Shown here: piece after piece, positions 1-8,015 of the stretch | How positions within the stretch are numbered: the stretch's first letter is position 1 | How the letters are laid out: each line of letters starts with the position of its first letter | Assembly (NCBI RefSeq): GCF_007922615.2 | Contig: NZ_CP042301.2 | Coordinates: forward strand, 1,550,001-1,614,000 | Length of the DNA stretch: 64,000 nucleotides | Source of the DNA: Nitratireductor mangrovi | Lineage (GTDB): Bacteria > Pseudomonadota > Alphaproteobacteria > Rhizobiales > Rhizobiaceae | Reading direction: 5' to 3' | Notes under the pieces: generated by a model | What the model saw: the letters and a program-made list of their open reading frames with translations, nothing else | Told to the model about the DNA's origin: nothing | Database searches by the model: none | Translations under genes and position numbers: made by a program

Positions 1-69
1 GATGATAGGGGGCGCGATCCGGATTCGTTCATATGGATTGAAGCTGGCAGGTATATCAATAAATTCTGG

Positions 70-945
70 CTACCCGCCCGGAGGCTTCGGCGGTGTCAAC
101 TGTCGTCCCAGCATCCTGGCCTGCAGCACCAGTGCCAGCGTAAGCGAACAGGAGACGATGGTTGCCAGAATGAGGCTCCAACCATACTCGAAATGCGGCA
201 GTAAGAGCGAGAATGCGGCTGAGAACACAGCCAGTCCTGCCGCGCCTTTCAGGGCGGCGTTCAAGGTACCTATCACATTCGCGGCTCCAAGTTTCTCGTG
301 TAGCGTTACGGCAACCACGCCAAAGCCGATCGGGAAGGCAAGCAAGATACCGGAGAACTCTGGGCCAAGGCGGCTCGACATCGTCGTGACTGCCGCAACC
401 AGCAGGCCGGCGAGACCGCCGCGAACAAGCAGCGTGGCCCACCCGATGGACGGCATGGCGGGTGCTGTGCCAAACGCGAGACGTCCCCCGAGCCAGATTG
501 CGATCAACGTTACGGCTGCGAAGGCTGCAAGGCCCAAGAGTGGCGCGGGCGGAAGGTGGCTGACAGCGACCGCGGCAATCGACCAGACAATCACCGAGCA
601 GCCTAGCGACCTGGCAACTCCATGCCTGCGCGCACATGCCATGTAGGTAAGAATGAATGCCTGCGTTCCGCACAGAGACCAGAGTGAGTGAGACGCCGCG
701 TTGTTGACGAAATCAGGTGTGGAATGGAGGGAGAGAAAGTAGAAACCGGGGCCGATCACCACGGGCAAGCCTGCGAGCGCACCGCCGATGAATGGACCGA
801 AATGATCGACGGCCCACGTTACCGCCATAACCACCGCAGCAGTGGCGGCCATGCGGAATGCGAGTTCGAACAATGGAAGCGCAACGAGTTCCTGCAATCG
901 ATCCTCGATGTCGACGAGTCGAGCGTGCGCAGCACGCAACAGCAT
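70..945 (-). CDS. multi-pass membrane protein, function unknown
   Basis: A 291-residue protein rich in hydrophobic stretches; about eight to nine membrane segments can be seen from residue 30 to residue 280, joined by short loops, with no signal peptide and no soluble domain. I do not recognise a family with a known role. It is divergent from the LysR-type gene that starts at 1044, the usual placing of a LysR regulator next to a target, so the regulator may control it. The first ~30 residues (an amphipathic, charged stretch) may not be translated: an ATG at residue 32 is followed directly by the first membrane helix. The reading frame is long and free of stops, so that it is coding is fairly sure; function is not. 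Confidence 0.7.
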   Translation of the reverse strand: MLLRAAHARLVDIEDRLQELVALPLFELAFRMAATAAVVMAVTWAVDHFGPFIGGALAGLPVVIGPGFYFLSLHSTPDFVNNAASHSLWSLCGTQAFILTYMACARRHGVARSLGCSVIVWSIAAVAVSHLPPAPLLGLAAFAAVTLIAIWLGGRLAFGTAPAMPSIGWATLLVRGGLAGLLVAAVTTMSSRLGPEFSGILLAFPIGFGVVAVTLHEKLGAANVIGTLNAALKGAAGLAVFSAAFSLLLPHFEYGWSLILATIVSCSLTLALVLQARMLGRQLTPPKPPGG

Positions 946-1043
946 TTTGGCGTTGCGTCACTACGCTCTTCCGCTGCTATGATCCAGAGCGTTCGGGTTC
1001 CTGTTAAGGGCGAGGATGAGACTTCCCGAGTTTAGGTCGATAT

Positions 1044-1973
1044 ATGGATCTCAGGCAGCTTGGATACTTCGTGCGGGTGGTGGAGATGGGCAGCTTGACG
1101 CGGGCTGCGACCGTGCTCCGCATAGCGCAGCCGGCACTCGGGGTCCAGATCAAGAAGCTGGAGGGGGAGTTTGGCGCGCCTCTGTTGGTACGTCATTCGC
1201 GCGGTGTGGAGCCGACCGATGTCGGCGCATTATTGTTCGAGCAAGCCAAGGCATTGCTGGCGAACGCCGACGCCATAAAGAACAAGATCAACGACTATAA
1301 GGGGCCACCGCGCGGCCACGTTTCACTCGGCATACCGCCGATCGTGCATTCGGTGCCGATCGATGTCATCGAGCGCTGCAGGGCCGAATATCCGGAGATC
1401 TCGCTTACGATCGTTGAGGAGTTCTCTTCTTTCCTGGTCGAATGGATCGAGGACGGCCGACTCGATATGGCCTGCGCCTACGTCGATTCAATCCCACGCG
1501 ACATGCGCGGCGAGCGACTGCTGCGCGAGGACTTTCTGTTTGTTGGCGCACCGGGAATGATAGACGACAATGGCAGTGACATTTCATTCGACGAAATGGT
1601 GAAGCACCCGCTTATCCTGCCCGGCAAAGAAAACAGCTTGCGCCGACTACTGCACGATGCTGCCCTTCGCAACGGCGTCTCGCTTAGCGTTCCACTGCAA
1701 GTACGATCGCAGCCCCTGGTCAATGAACTGGTCGAGCGCTCATTCGGCTACACGATCCTACCTTACATGGCGGCGAGGCTGAAGATGGAGCAAGGTCGGT
1801 TCGTCGCGCGCCGCATCGTCAATCCCGTGGTCTCGACTGAGTTGCGGCTGATCTACCGCGAGCGCCGCACCTTCTCAAAGGCCGAGCGGGCGGTACGCGA
1901 GATCGTCACCAGCGCATTCAAGGACGAGATTACCCGTTCGCTCGCCTCGGGAAGCAGTTTCCTGCGCTACTGA
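1044..1973 (+). CDS. LysR-family transcriptional regulator
   Basis: A 309-residue LysR-type regulator. The N-terminal winged helix-turn-helix (residues 1-60) has the typical MDLRQLGYFVRVVEMGS opening, AQPALGVQIKKLE recognition helix and VRHSRGVEPTDVG wing; the rest is the periplasmic-binding-like effector domain (from about residue 90, opening with GHVSLGIPP). Length is normal for the family (about 300). It is divergent from the membrane protein at 70-945 and lies upstream of the aldolase/ABC/creatininase operon, either of which could be its target. The inducer cannot be told from the sequence. Confidence 0.93.
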   Translation: MDLRQLGYFVRVVEMGSLTRAATVLRIAQPALGVQIKKLEGEFGAPLLVRHSRGVEPTDVGALLFEQAKALLANADAIKNKINDYKGPPRGHVSLGIPPIVHSVPIDVIERCRAEYPEISLTIVEEFSSFLVEWIEDGRLDMACAYVDSIPRDMRGERLLREDFLFVGAPGMIDDNGSDISFDEMVKHPLILPGKENSLRRLLHDAALRNGVSLSVPLQVRSQPLVNELVERSFGYTILPYMAARLKMEQGRFVARRIVNPVVSTELRLIYRERRTFSKAERAVREIVTSAFKDEITRSLASGSSFLRY

Positions 1974-2154
1974 CACTGGCGACTCCTACACGGCCGCGAT
2001 AGGAGCCATGTCATTTATGTATGACGGTCAGCCGGGGAGCGTCGCTATCCTTCGTGGGTCCCTGGGGGAACCGCGTCTGACCACCGCTCTTGGCCGCGCG
2101 CGTCCAATACAAAGCACGGATGAGAGTATTGTGAACGCAAGAACGAAATTCCCG

Positions 2155-2946
2155 ATGCGCGAGAACAAGCTGCGCAAGGTACTGGCAGAGAAGCATGTTA
2201 CTGTGGGAGCCTTCATGGATTTCCCGTCAGCTGATCTCGTCGAGTTTACCGCTTGGATAGGATTCGACTGGATTCTGATCGACGCCGAGCATGTCGGGAT
2301 TAGCGTTGAAACATGTTACAACCTCGTTCGAGCTGCGGATGCCGCCGGCATCGCCTCGATCGTGCGTGTGCCCGACATCAGCGCTGAAACGATCCTGGCC
2401 TACGCCGACAGCGGCGTCGGAGGCGTAATCGGACCGCATGTTCGCAACGCAGCTGACGCCAAGGCACTCGTCGCTGCCCTTCGTTATGCTCCGCTCGGCA
2501 TTCGCGGCGCCGCTGCCGGCTCGCGCGCTGCAAACTTCGGCGTCACACAGAGCCCGCGCGACTATTTTGGCGCCGTCGAAACTCACCCGGTCGCGATGGC
2601 CCTACTGGAGGACATCGAAGCTTATGATGATGATCTCGACGCCATAGGCGAGGTTGAGGGGCTCGACGTCTTTTGCCTTGGCAAGATGGACCTTTCCATC
2701 TCCGCCGGCGTGCCAGGCGACGTCGGGCACGAAACGGTTCAGGCACGCCTGCGCAAGGCTGCCGAGGTTGCCAAACGCAACGGCAAGATCCTTAACGAGG
2801 CAGTTGGTGACAAGGCCTCTGTCGAGCGAGCCATCGAGCTCGGCTCGCGGATGCTCATGGGTTCGGTGCAAAGTCTGCTCGGGCAGTCTGGCCAGATCTT
2901 CATCGAAATGGTCTCCGACGTCGTGGAAAAATCCGTGGCCCGTTAG
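2155..2946 (+). CDS. HpcH/HpaI-family aldolase
   Basis: A protein of about 263 residues from the HpcH/HpaI aldolase / citrate lyase beta-like family, (beta/alpha)8 barrels that make or split 2-keto-3-deoxy acids, usually yielding pyruvate with a divalent metal. Visible marks: the MRENKLRKVLAEK start, WILIDAEHVG after strand two, a RVP motif, GGVIGPHV, and RYAPLGIRGAAAGSRA, the signature arginine/glycine loop. I prefer ATG 2155 because family members usually start this way; GTG 2131 has a better upstream purine stretch (GAGAG) and is the alternative. The open frame reaches back to 2008 but that part has no family resemblance. It is the first gene of an operon with a peptide-type importer (next gene starts 2 bases after the stop), so it probably acts on a product of the imported compound; the substrate is unknown. 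Confidence 0.88.
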   Translation: MRENKLRKVLAEKHVTVGAFMDFPSADLVEFTAWIGFDWILIDAEHVGISVETCYNLVRAADAAGIASIVRVPDISAETILAYADSGVGGVIGPHVRNAADAKALVAALRYAPLGIRGAAAGSRAANFGVTQSPRDYFGAVETHPVAMALLEDIEAYDDDLDAIGEVEGLDVFCLGKMDLSISAGVPGDVGHETVQARLRKAAEVAKRNGKILNEAVGDKASVERAIELGSRMLMGSVQSLLGQSGQIFIEMVSDVVEKSVAR

Positions 2947-2948
2947 AC

Positions 2949-3974
2949 GTGGAACGGCTGGCTGACAATGAAAGGGATACGGTCCTCGCGGTGAAGAACC
3001 TCTCGGTCGGGTTCGACCAAAGCCAGACGCGAACGGTACTCGCCCAAGTATCGCTGAAAATACGCCGCGGAGAAACGTTAGGCCTCGTTGGCGAAAGCGG
3101 GTGCGGTAAGTCCACGCTCGGCCGTGCTGTGATGAGGCTATTGCCGCCGAACGCCACGATGGCAGGCTCCATCCGGTTACTTGGCAGCGACGTGGCGGCG
3201 ATGGACGAACGGAGGATACGCAGGCAGCGCGGAGGTGTCGTGGCTATGATCTTCCAGAACCCCATGTCGGCGCTCAATCCAGTGCTCACGGTTGGCCGGC
3301 AAATCACCGAAGCGCTTGAGATCCATACGGAGTTGCGTGGCCGGGCCGCGATCGCTCGCGCGATCGAACTTCTCCACATCGTCGGCATTAGTCGGCCACG
3401 GGATCGCGTCCACGAATATCCGCACCAGCTTTCCGGCGGCATGCGCCAGCGCGCCATGATCGCCATGGCGATCAGTTGCGATCCGAAGCTGTTGATTGCT
3501 GACGAGCCTACGACCGCGCTCGACGTGACGGTTCAAGCGCAGATCCTCGATTTGCTCGCCTCGTTGCAAGAAAGAATGTCGATGGCGATGCTGTTCATCA
3601 GCCACGACATGTCGGCGATAGCCAGCGTGTCCGACCACATTGCCGTAATGTATGCGGGCCGCATCGTGGAGCAGGGCGCTTCAACGCAGCTACTGCGCGA
3701 TCCCGCGCATCCTTACACCCTCGGACTGCTGAACTCGGTGCCGCATGTCGATGGCGTCCGCCGTCCCAGGCTGCAGGCGATCCGTGGAAGCGTCTCAGCT
3801 GTGTCTGCGAACGATGTTGGATGTTCGTTCCGGTCGCGCTGCGATTTCGCGATTGCCCGCTGCGGGACAGAAACCCCGCCACTCGCGAATATCGACAATG
3901 ATCGCGCGGCGCGCTGCTGGCTGGCATCGGCGGACTGGCGCCCGACCCTGACTCCGAAGTGCGCATCGACATGA
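2949..3974 (+). CDS. oligopeptide/dipeptide-type ABC transporter ATP-binding protein (DppD/OppD-like)
   Basis: A 341-residue ATPase of the Dpp/Opp nickel-peptide class. Walker A GESGCGKS, signature LSGGMRQRAMIAMA, Walker B LLIADEPTTALDV and the switch histidine (FISHDM) are all present. The C-terminal extension ends in the cysteine-bearing segment (CSFRSRCDFAIARC) found in DppD/OppD/DppF proteins, which in some family members carries an iron-sulfur cluster. It starts with GTG two bases after the aldolase stop and its stop overlaps the next start, so it is translated together with its neighbours. It should pair with the ATPase of 3971-5005 on the permeases encoded downstream. Confidence 0.95.
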   Translation: MERLADNERDTVLAVKNLSVGFDQSQTRTVLAQVSLKIRRGETLGLVGESGCGKSTLGRAVMRLLPPNATMAGSIRLLGSDVAAMDERRIRRQRGGVVAMIFQNPMSALNPVLTVGRQITEALEIHTELRGRAAIARAIELLHIVGISRPRDRVHEYPHQLSGGMRQRAMIAMAISCDPKLLIADEPTTALDVTVQAQILDLLASLQERMSMAMLFISHDMSAIASVSDHIAVMYAGRIVEQGASTQLLRDPAHPYTLGLLNSVPHVDGVRRPRLQAIRGSVSAVSANDVGCSFRSRCDFAIARCGTETPPLANIDNDRAARCWLASADWRPTLTPKCAST

Positions 3975-5005
3975 CGCCCCCCTCTATTGCAAAGCCAATC
4001 GAGCGCGGCGGCTTGGTTGCAGATAATGCGCCTCTGCTCCGGGTCAACAACATGTCGGTCGACTTCGGCAACCGGCGCAAAACATTCCGTGCAGTCGATA
4101 GCGTCTCTTTCGACCTGATGCGTGGCCAGACCCTCGGAATCATCGGCGAATCGGGCTGTGGCAAGACCACGCTCGGCCGTGCCGTGTTGCAACTGCTGCG
4201 GCCCTCTGCCGGCCAAGTACTTTTTCGCGACAGTGACCTCGCCCGCCTTAGTGGTGGGGAATTGCGCGGGGTACGCCGTCACATGCAGATGATCTTCCAG
4301 GATCCGCGTTCTAGCCTCGACCCACGCTGGACCGTTGGCGATACATTGCGCGAACCGCTCGCCGTGCACGGCATCGCTTCGGGTCCTGCGGCCGACCGGA
4401 TCGTCGACGAGATGCTGGAGGCGGTTGGCCTAACGACCGCGGCAGGGAACCGCTATCCCCACGAATTCTCGGGCGGGCAACTTCAACGCATTGCCATCGC
4501 GCGAGCACTAATCGCGCGTCCGCAGTTGGTCGTTTGCGACGAACCGACCGCAAGCCTTGACGTTTCCGTCCAGGCGCAGGTCGTCAACCTGTTGTCGGAA
4601 CTGCAGGAGCGGTTCGGGCTCACCTACATCTTCATCTCACACGACCTGGCCATCGTCCGGCACCTCGCTCATCGTGTAATGGTCATGTATTTTGGCCGCG
4701 TAGCGGAGATACTGGCGAGCGATGATCTGGCTCGCGCCGCGCGCCATCCCTATACTCGCACCCTGCTGTCGGCGGTTCGCAACCCGGCGATGACTGACAA
4801 GCGTTCCTTCCGGTCTGTCGACCCAATGGCGACCGACGTGCCGCACCTGCCCATCCTTCAGCCTCACAGCTGCTACTACGAGACGCGGTGCGCGTATGCC
4901 GAACAGCGCTGCGGCAGTTCGAGACCAGCGCTCGAAACCATAGAGGGGCAGCACCGCGTCTCGTGTCATCGGTGGCGCGACCTTGCGGGGGAGGCAACGG
5001 TATGA
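3971..5005 (+). CDS. oligopeptide/dipeptide-type ABC transporter ATP-binding protein (DppF/OppF-like)
   Basis: The second ATPase of the importer, about 344 residues. Walker A GESGCGKT, signature FSGGQLQRIAIARAL, Walker B LVVCDEPTASLDV and FISHDL are intact, and the C-terminus has the family's cysteine segment (CYYETRCAYAEQRC). ATG 3971 forms an ATGA overlap with the stop of the preceding ATPase; a GTG at 3959 is also in frame. Such Dpp/Opp importers use two different ATPases, two permeases and one periplasmic binding protein; only the last is absent here. Confidence 0.95.
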   Translation: MTPPSIAKPIERGGLVADNAPLLRVNNMSVDFGNRRKTFRAVDSVSFDLMRGQTLGIIGESGCGKTTLGRAVLQLLRPSAGQVLFRDSDLARLSGGELRGVRRHMQMIFQDPRSSLDPRWTVGDTLREPLAVHGIASGPAADRIVDEMLEAVGLTTAAGNRYPHEFSGGQLQRIAIARALIARPQLVVCDEPTASLDVSVQAQVVNLLSELQERFGLTYIFISHDLAIVRHLAHRVMVMYFGRVAEILASDDLARAARHPYTRTLLSAVRNPAMTDKRSFRSVDPMATDVPHLPILQPHSCYYETRCAYAEQRCGSSRPALETIEGQHRVSCHRWRDLAGEATV

Positions 5006-5922
5006 TCCGCTTTGTCCTGCGTCGCCTGATATCTGCTTTCATCGTGCTTTTCATCGTCGCGTCTGTAACCTTTTTCGTGCTGAACCTGACCGGTGACCCG
5101 GTCACGGCGGTTCTGCAGGGCACTGGCGCCTCGCAAGAGGAAATCGCGGCGCTCAAGTCGAAGCTCGGCTATGACCGGCCAATCATCGTCCGCTATGGGG
5201 ATTTCTTGTGGGCCATGGCGCATGGCGATTTCGGAGAGTCGATCCGCTTTGGTCAGCCTTCCATCGATATGGTCATGGAGCGACTGCCGTACACGCTGAT
5301 GCTCGGTGGCGCAGCCATCGCCATCATCGTCGCACTTGGGTTGCCTCTCGGAATCCTGGCGGCCGTCTTCAAGGACAGCTGGTTCGACCGCTGCGTTTCA
5401 GCCGCGACCGGCCTTGCCCAGTCGGTGCCGCATTTCGTCGTCGGTCCACTGCTTATCCTGTTCTTCGCCGTCATGCTGAAGTGGCTGCCAGTTTCGGGGG
5501 GCGCAACGACCTCCTCCATCGTGCTGCCGGCCTCCACCCTGGCACTGTATCCGATGGCACTGGTGACGAGAGTGCTGCGGGCCAGCATGCTGGACACCAT
5601 CGAACAGGACTATGTCCTGACGGCTCAAGCGAAGGGTTTGTCGCACCCCGCAATCGTCGCCCGTCACATGGTGCGCAACGCGTTGCTACCGGCCTTGACC
5701 GTCATATCATTGCAGGTCATCGCCATGATAGGCGGCACAATCGTGGTCGAATCGATCTTCGGCTGGCCGGGGCTCGGCAGCTTCGCGCGTGATACGCTTT
5801 TGGCCAGTGACTTTCCGCTGGCCCAGACGATCATCGTTTTCGTGGCCGGAGCCGTCGTGACGATCAATCTCGTCACCGATATAGTTTATGCGCTGGTCGA
5901 TCCGCGCATAAGGCTCCAGTGA
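5002..5922 (+). CDS. ABC transporter permease (DppB/OppB-like)
   Basis: A 306-residue inner-membrane permease. The opening IRFVLRRLISAFIVLFIVA is the typical first helix of DppB proteins; GDFGESIRFGQPS marks the first periplasmic region, and the EAA-type coupling loop is seen in TAQAKGLSHPAIVARHMVRNA. Six membrane segments are expected. I chose ATG 5002, which overlaps the preceding stop as ATGA, over the longer open frame from 4888. It sits in the aldolase-ABC-creatininase operon. Confidence 0.94.
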   Translation: MIRFVLRRLISAFIVLFIVASVTFFVLNLTGDPVTAVLQGTGASQEEIAALKSKLGYDRPIIVRYGDFLWAMAHGDFGESIRFGQPSIDMVMERLPYTLMLGGAAIAIIVALGLPLGILAAVFKDSWFDRCVSAATGLAQSVPHFVVGPLLILFFAVMLKWLPVSGGATTSSIVLPASTLALYPMALVTRVLRASMLDTIEQDYVLTAQAKGLSHPAIVARHMVRNALLPALTVISLQVIAMIGGTIVVESIFGWPGLGSFARDTLLASDFPLAQTIIVFVAGAVVTINLVTDIVYALVDPRIRLQ

Positions 5923-6836
5923 GCGCGGCGATGGCGATCCTTTCCAACCGCCGCACTGACAACCCACCGCAGCCGTTGGAGTCGATTCCGCGCCCGTTGT
6001 TCTCGCGGTGCCCCCCATCAGTCGTGCTGGCCTTTGCAGCAGTAACGATCGTCGTCGCTATTTCCGCCTTGGGGCCGCTGCTGGTGCGCGATCCCAATGC
6101 TCAGGACCTTTTGGCGGTAATGAGGCCACCGCTCGCCCGTGGTAATGTCGGCACCTATCTGCTTGGCACGGATCAACTCGGCCGCGACCTTCTGGCGCGA
6201 CTCGTGACCGGCATGCGGACGTCGCTGCTCATCACCTTGTTCGCTGTATTGATCGGCGGCGTTTTTGGGACGGCAATCGGCCTCGCCAGCGGCTATCTCG
6301 GCGGACGGGTCGACAACCTTCTGATGCGGACTGTGGACATTCAGCTCGCGGTGCCCGGCGTGCTGCTCGTGTTGACTCTGGCCGCAGTGCTGAGGCCGGG
6401 TGTGGGAACGACAATCTGCGTGCTCTCGCTCATTGTCTGGGTCGTCTATGCCCGCGTTGCCCGCGCCCAGGTTCTGTCGCTGCGCGAGACCGATCTCGTG
6501 TTGGCGGCGCGGGCAACTGGTTGTTCGGACATGCGCATATTGCTCTACCACGTCCTGCCCAACATTGCCGGACCGATCTGGGTCATTACGACACTAGAGT
6601 TCGCACATGTGATGATCGCAGAAGCGGCGCTCGGCTATCTCGGCCTGGGCGTGCCGCCGCCGGCGCCGACGCTGGGCGCCATGATCGCGGAGGGCCAGCG
6701 CTACCTGCAACTTGGCAAATGGTGGCTGGTCGTGATGCCCGGCTTTGTCGTTACTCTGACTATCATCTCCATCAACACGGTCGGCAACTGGCTTCGCGAC
6801 ACGCTCGACCCGCGTTCGCGCAGCCGCGTTGGCTAG
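5919..6836 (+). CDS. ABC transporter permease (DppC/OppC-like)
   Basis: A 305-residue second permease, starting GTG 5919 in a GTGA overlap with the DppB stop. The LLGTDQLGRDLLARLVTGMRTSL motif region (about residues 80-103) and the coupling loop around LAARATGCSDMRILLYHVLPN are standard for DppC. Five or six membrane helices can be seen. Together with 2949-5922 it completes the membrane and energising parts of a peptide/opine/nickel-type importer. Confidence 0.94.
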   Translation: MSAAMAILSNRRTDNPPQPLESIPRPLFSRCPPSVVLAFAAVTIVVAISALGPLLVRDPNAQDLLAVMRPPLARGNVGTYLLGTDQLGRDLLARLVTGMRTSLLITLFAVLIGGVFGTAIGLASGYLGGRVDNLLMRTVDIQLAVPGVLLVLTLAAVLRPGVGTTICVLSLIVWVVYARVARAQVLSLRETDLVLAARATGCSDMRILLYHVLPNIAGPIWVITTLEFAHVMIAEAALGYLGLGVPPPAPTLGAMIAEGQRYLQLGKWWLVVMPGFVVTLTIISINTVGNWLRDTLDPRSRSRVG

Positions 6837-6895
6837 GACCTGGCGCGCGTCCCATTGGCACCATTACTTACCACGAACATCTCGGAGGACTTCTG

Positions 6896-7690
6896 ATGGT
6901 CAACTTCTTGCCGCATATGACTTGGCGCGGAGCGAGGGACGCCGCGGCTCGCGGCGCAGTGGCGATCGTTCCAATCGGCACTGTCGAGGCGAACGGACCG
7001 CAACTGCCGCTCGGCTACGACACACTGGTGTCGGATGCGCTGGCGCGGGGCGCGGCCGAACGCACAGGTGACGTCCTGTTGCCGCCGCTATTCTACGGTG
7101 TGTCAGAAGCGATTGACGCTTTCCCAGGCACGATCAGTGTATCACCCGCCTTCCTCGCACAGCAGATCGAGGGAATCCTCGACAGCTTGGAGAGTTCCGG
7201 CTTCAACAAGGTTCTTCTCATCACCAATCACGGTCCAAACCAGACGCCGGCCGAGATCGCCGGCCGCAATTTTCGCCGCCGGACCGGGCGTCTGATCGCT
7301 TCGATCAATCCCGCCAGGATCGCTCGCGATCTGGGCAGCGACCTGTTTCGTTCGGAGGAAATGGGTCACGGCGCCGAACCCAGCACATCGCTGATGATGC
7401 ACCTGCATCCCCAATGCGTGTCCGAAGGTGGGCCGAGTGACCCGGCCAAGGGTACTGTGCTCGGTTTGGCCATCAGCACGCCGAACAGTGTAGTCTTCGG
7501 TCAGAGCGAGGTGGACATGTTCCTGCAGTTGGAGGAAGTTTCTCCGACGTCGGGATGGGGCAATTCGACCAATGCGTCGAAGGAGCGCGGTCAAGAGCTT
7601 TTCTCACGCATGCTCGACTACACAATCGCCTTCCTGAAGCACTTTCGCTCCCAGGATACCCTCGTCACGCCCTCGATGATTGTCGGCTGA
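6896..7690 (+). CDS. creatininase-family amidohydrolase with an altered metal ligand
   Basis: A 264-residue protein of the creatininase/creatinine amidohydrolase family, which hydrolyses cyclic amides or formamides with two metal ions. ATG 6896 follows a clear GGAGGA site; the longer open frame from 6521 is only overlap with dppC. The first metal motif, normally ExHGxHLP, reads EANGPQLPLGYD, so the usual first histidine is asparagine, while the aspartate remains; the second region reads TNHGPN and the third GHGAEPSTS. Activity on the canonical substrate is therefore uncertain. As last gene of the ABC/aldolase operon it probably opens or deamidates the imported compound. Confidence 0.85.
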   Translation: MVNFLPHMTWRGARDAAARGAVAIVPIGTVEANGPQLPLGYDTLVSDALARGAAERTGDVLLPPLFYGVSEAIDAFPGTISVSPAFLAQQIEGILDSLESSGFNKVLLITNHGPNQTPAEIAGRNFRRRTGRLIASINPARIARDLGSDLFRSEEMGHGAEPSTSLMMHLHPQCVSEGGPSDPAKGTVLGLAISTPNSVVFGQSEVDMFLQLEEVSPTSGWGNSTNASKERGQELFSRMLDYTIAFLKHFRSQDTLVTPSMIVG

Positions 7691-8015
7691 GTTAGAGCGA
7701 GCGCCTTCCGCTCGACAACGGCTGCGAGTGCTGAGCCATTGCGGCGTGGGGGCCAGATTCCTGGAAACTGCCGGCCACGGCCAACTTCGACGCGCAATGG
7801 AGATTGTCAACGACATTGCGCAGTTCGTACGGACGGCCGGAAGGGCGAACTTCCGTAAGGATGCCGCCCAGTCTCGTTCCAAGTAGCGCGATGGAGTGCA
7901 TTGAACACGCGCCGAGGCTCACGACTAGCCATCCTGTTGATGTCGAAGAGTTCGAGGCGAGGTCTGCTCTTCAGACGGCGTCGGACGCTTTGCGCACCAG
8001 AGTGATGAAGCCAGA
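7691..8015. other. intergenic stretch with no convincing gene
   Basis: These 325 bases lie between two genes that converge here, the creatininase gene and the Rieske/FAD reductase gene. Short overlapping frames on both strands have no start signals or recognisable motifs. I see nothing I can name. Confidence 0.5.

Noticed and set aside
7680..7922. short frames on both strands after the creatininase gene
   Set aside because: No start signals and no motifs; overlapping frames on both strands are expected by chance at this GC.
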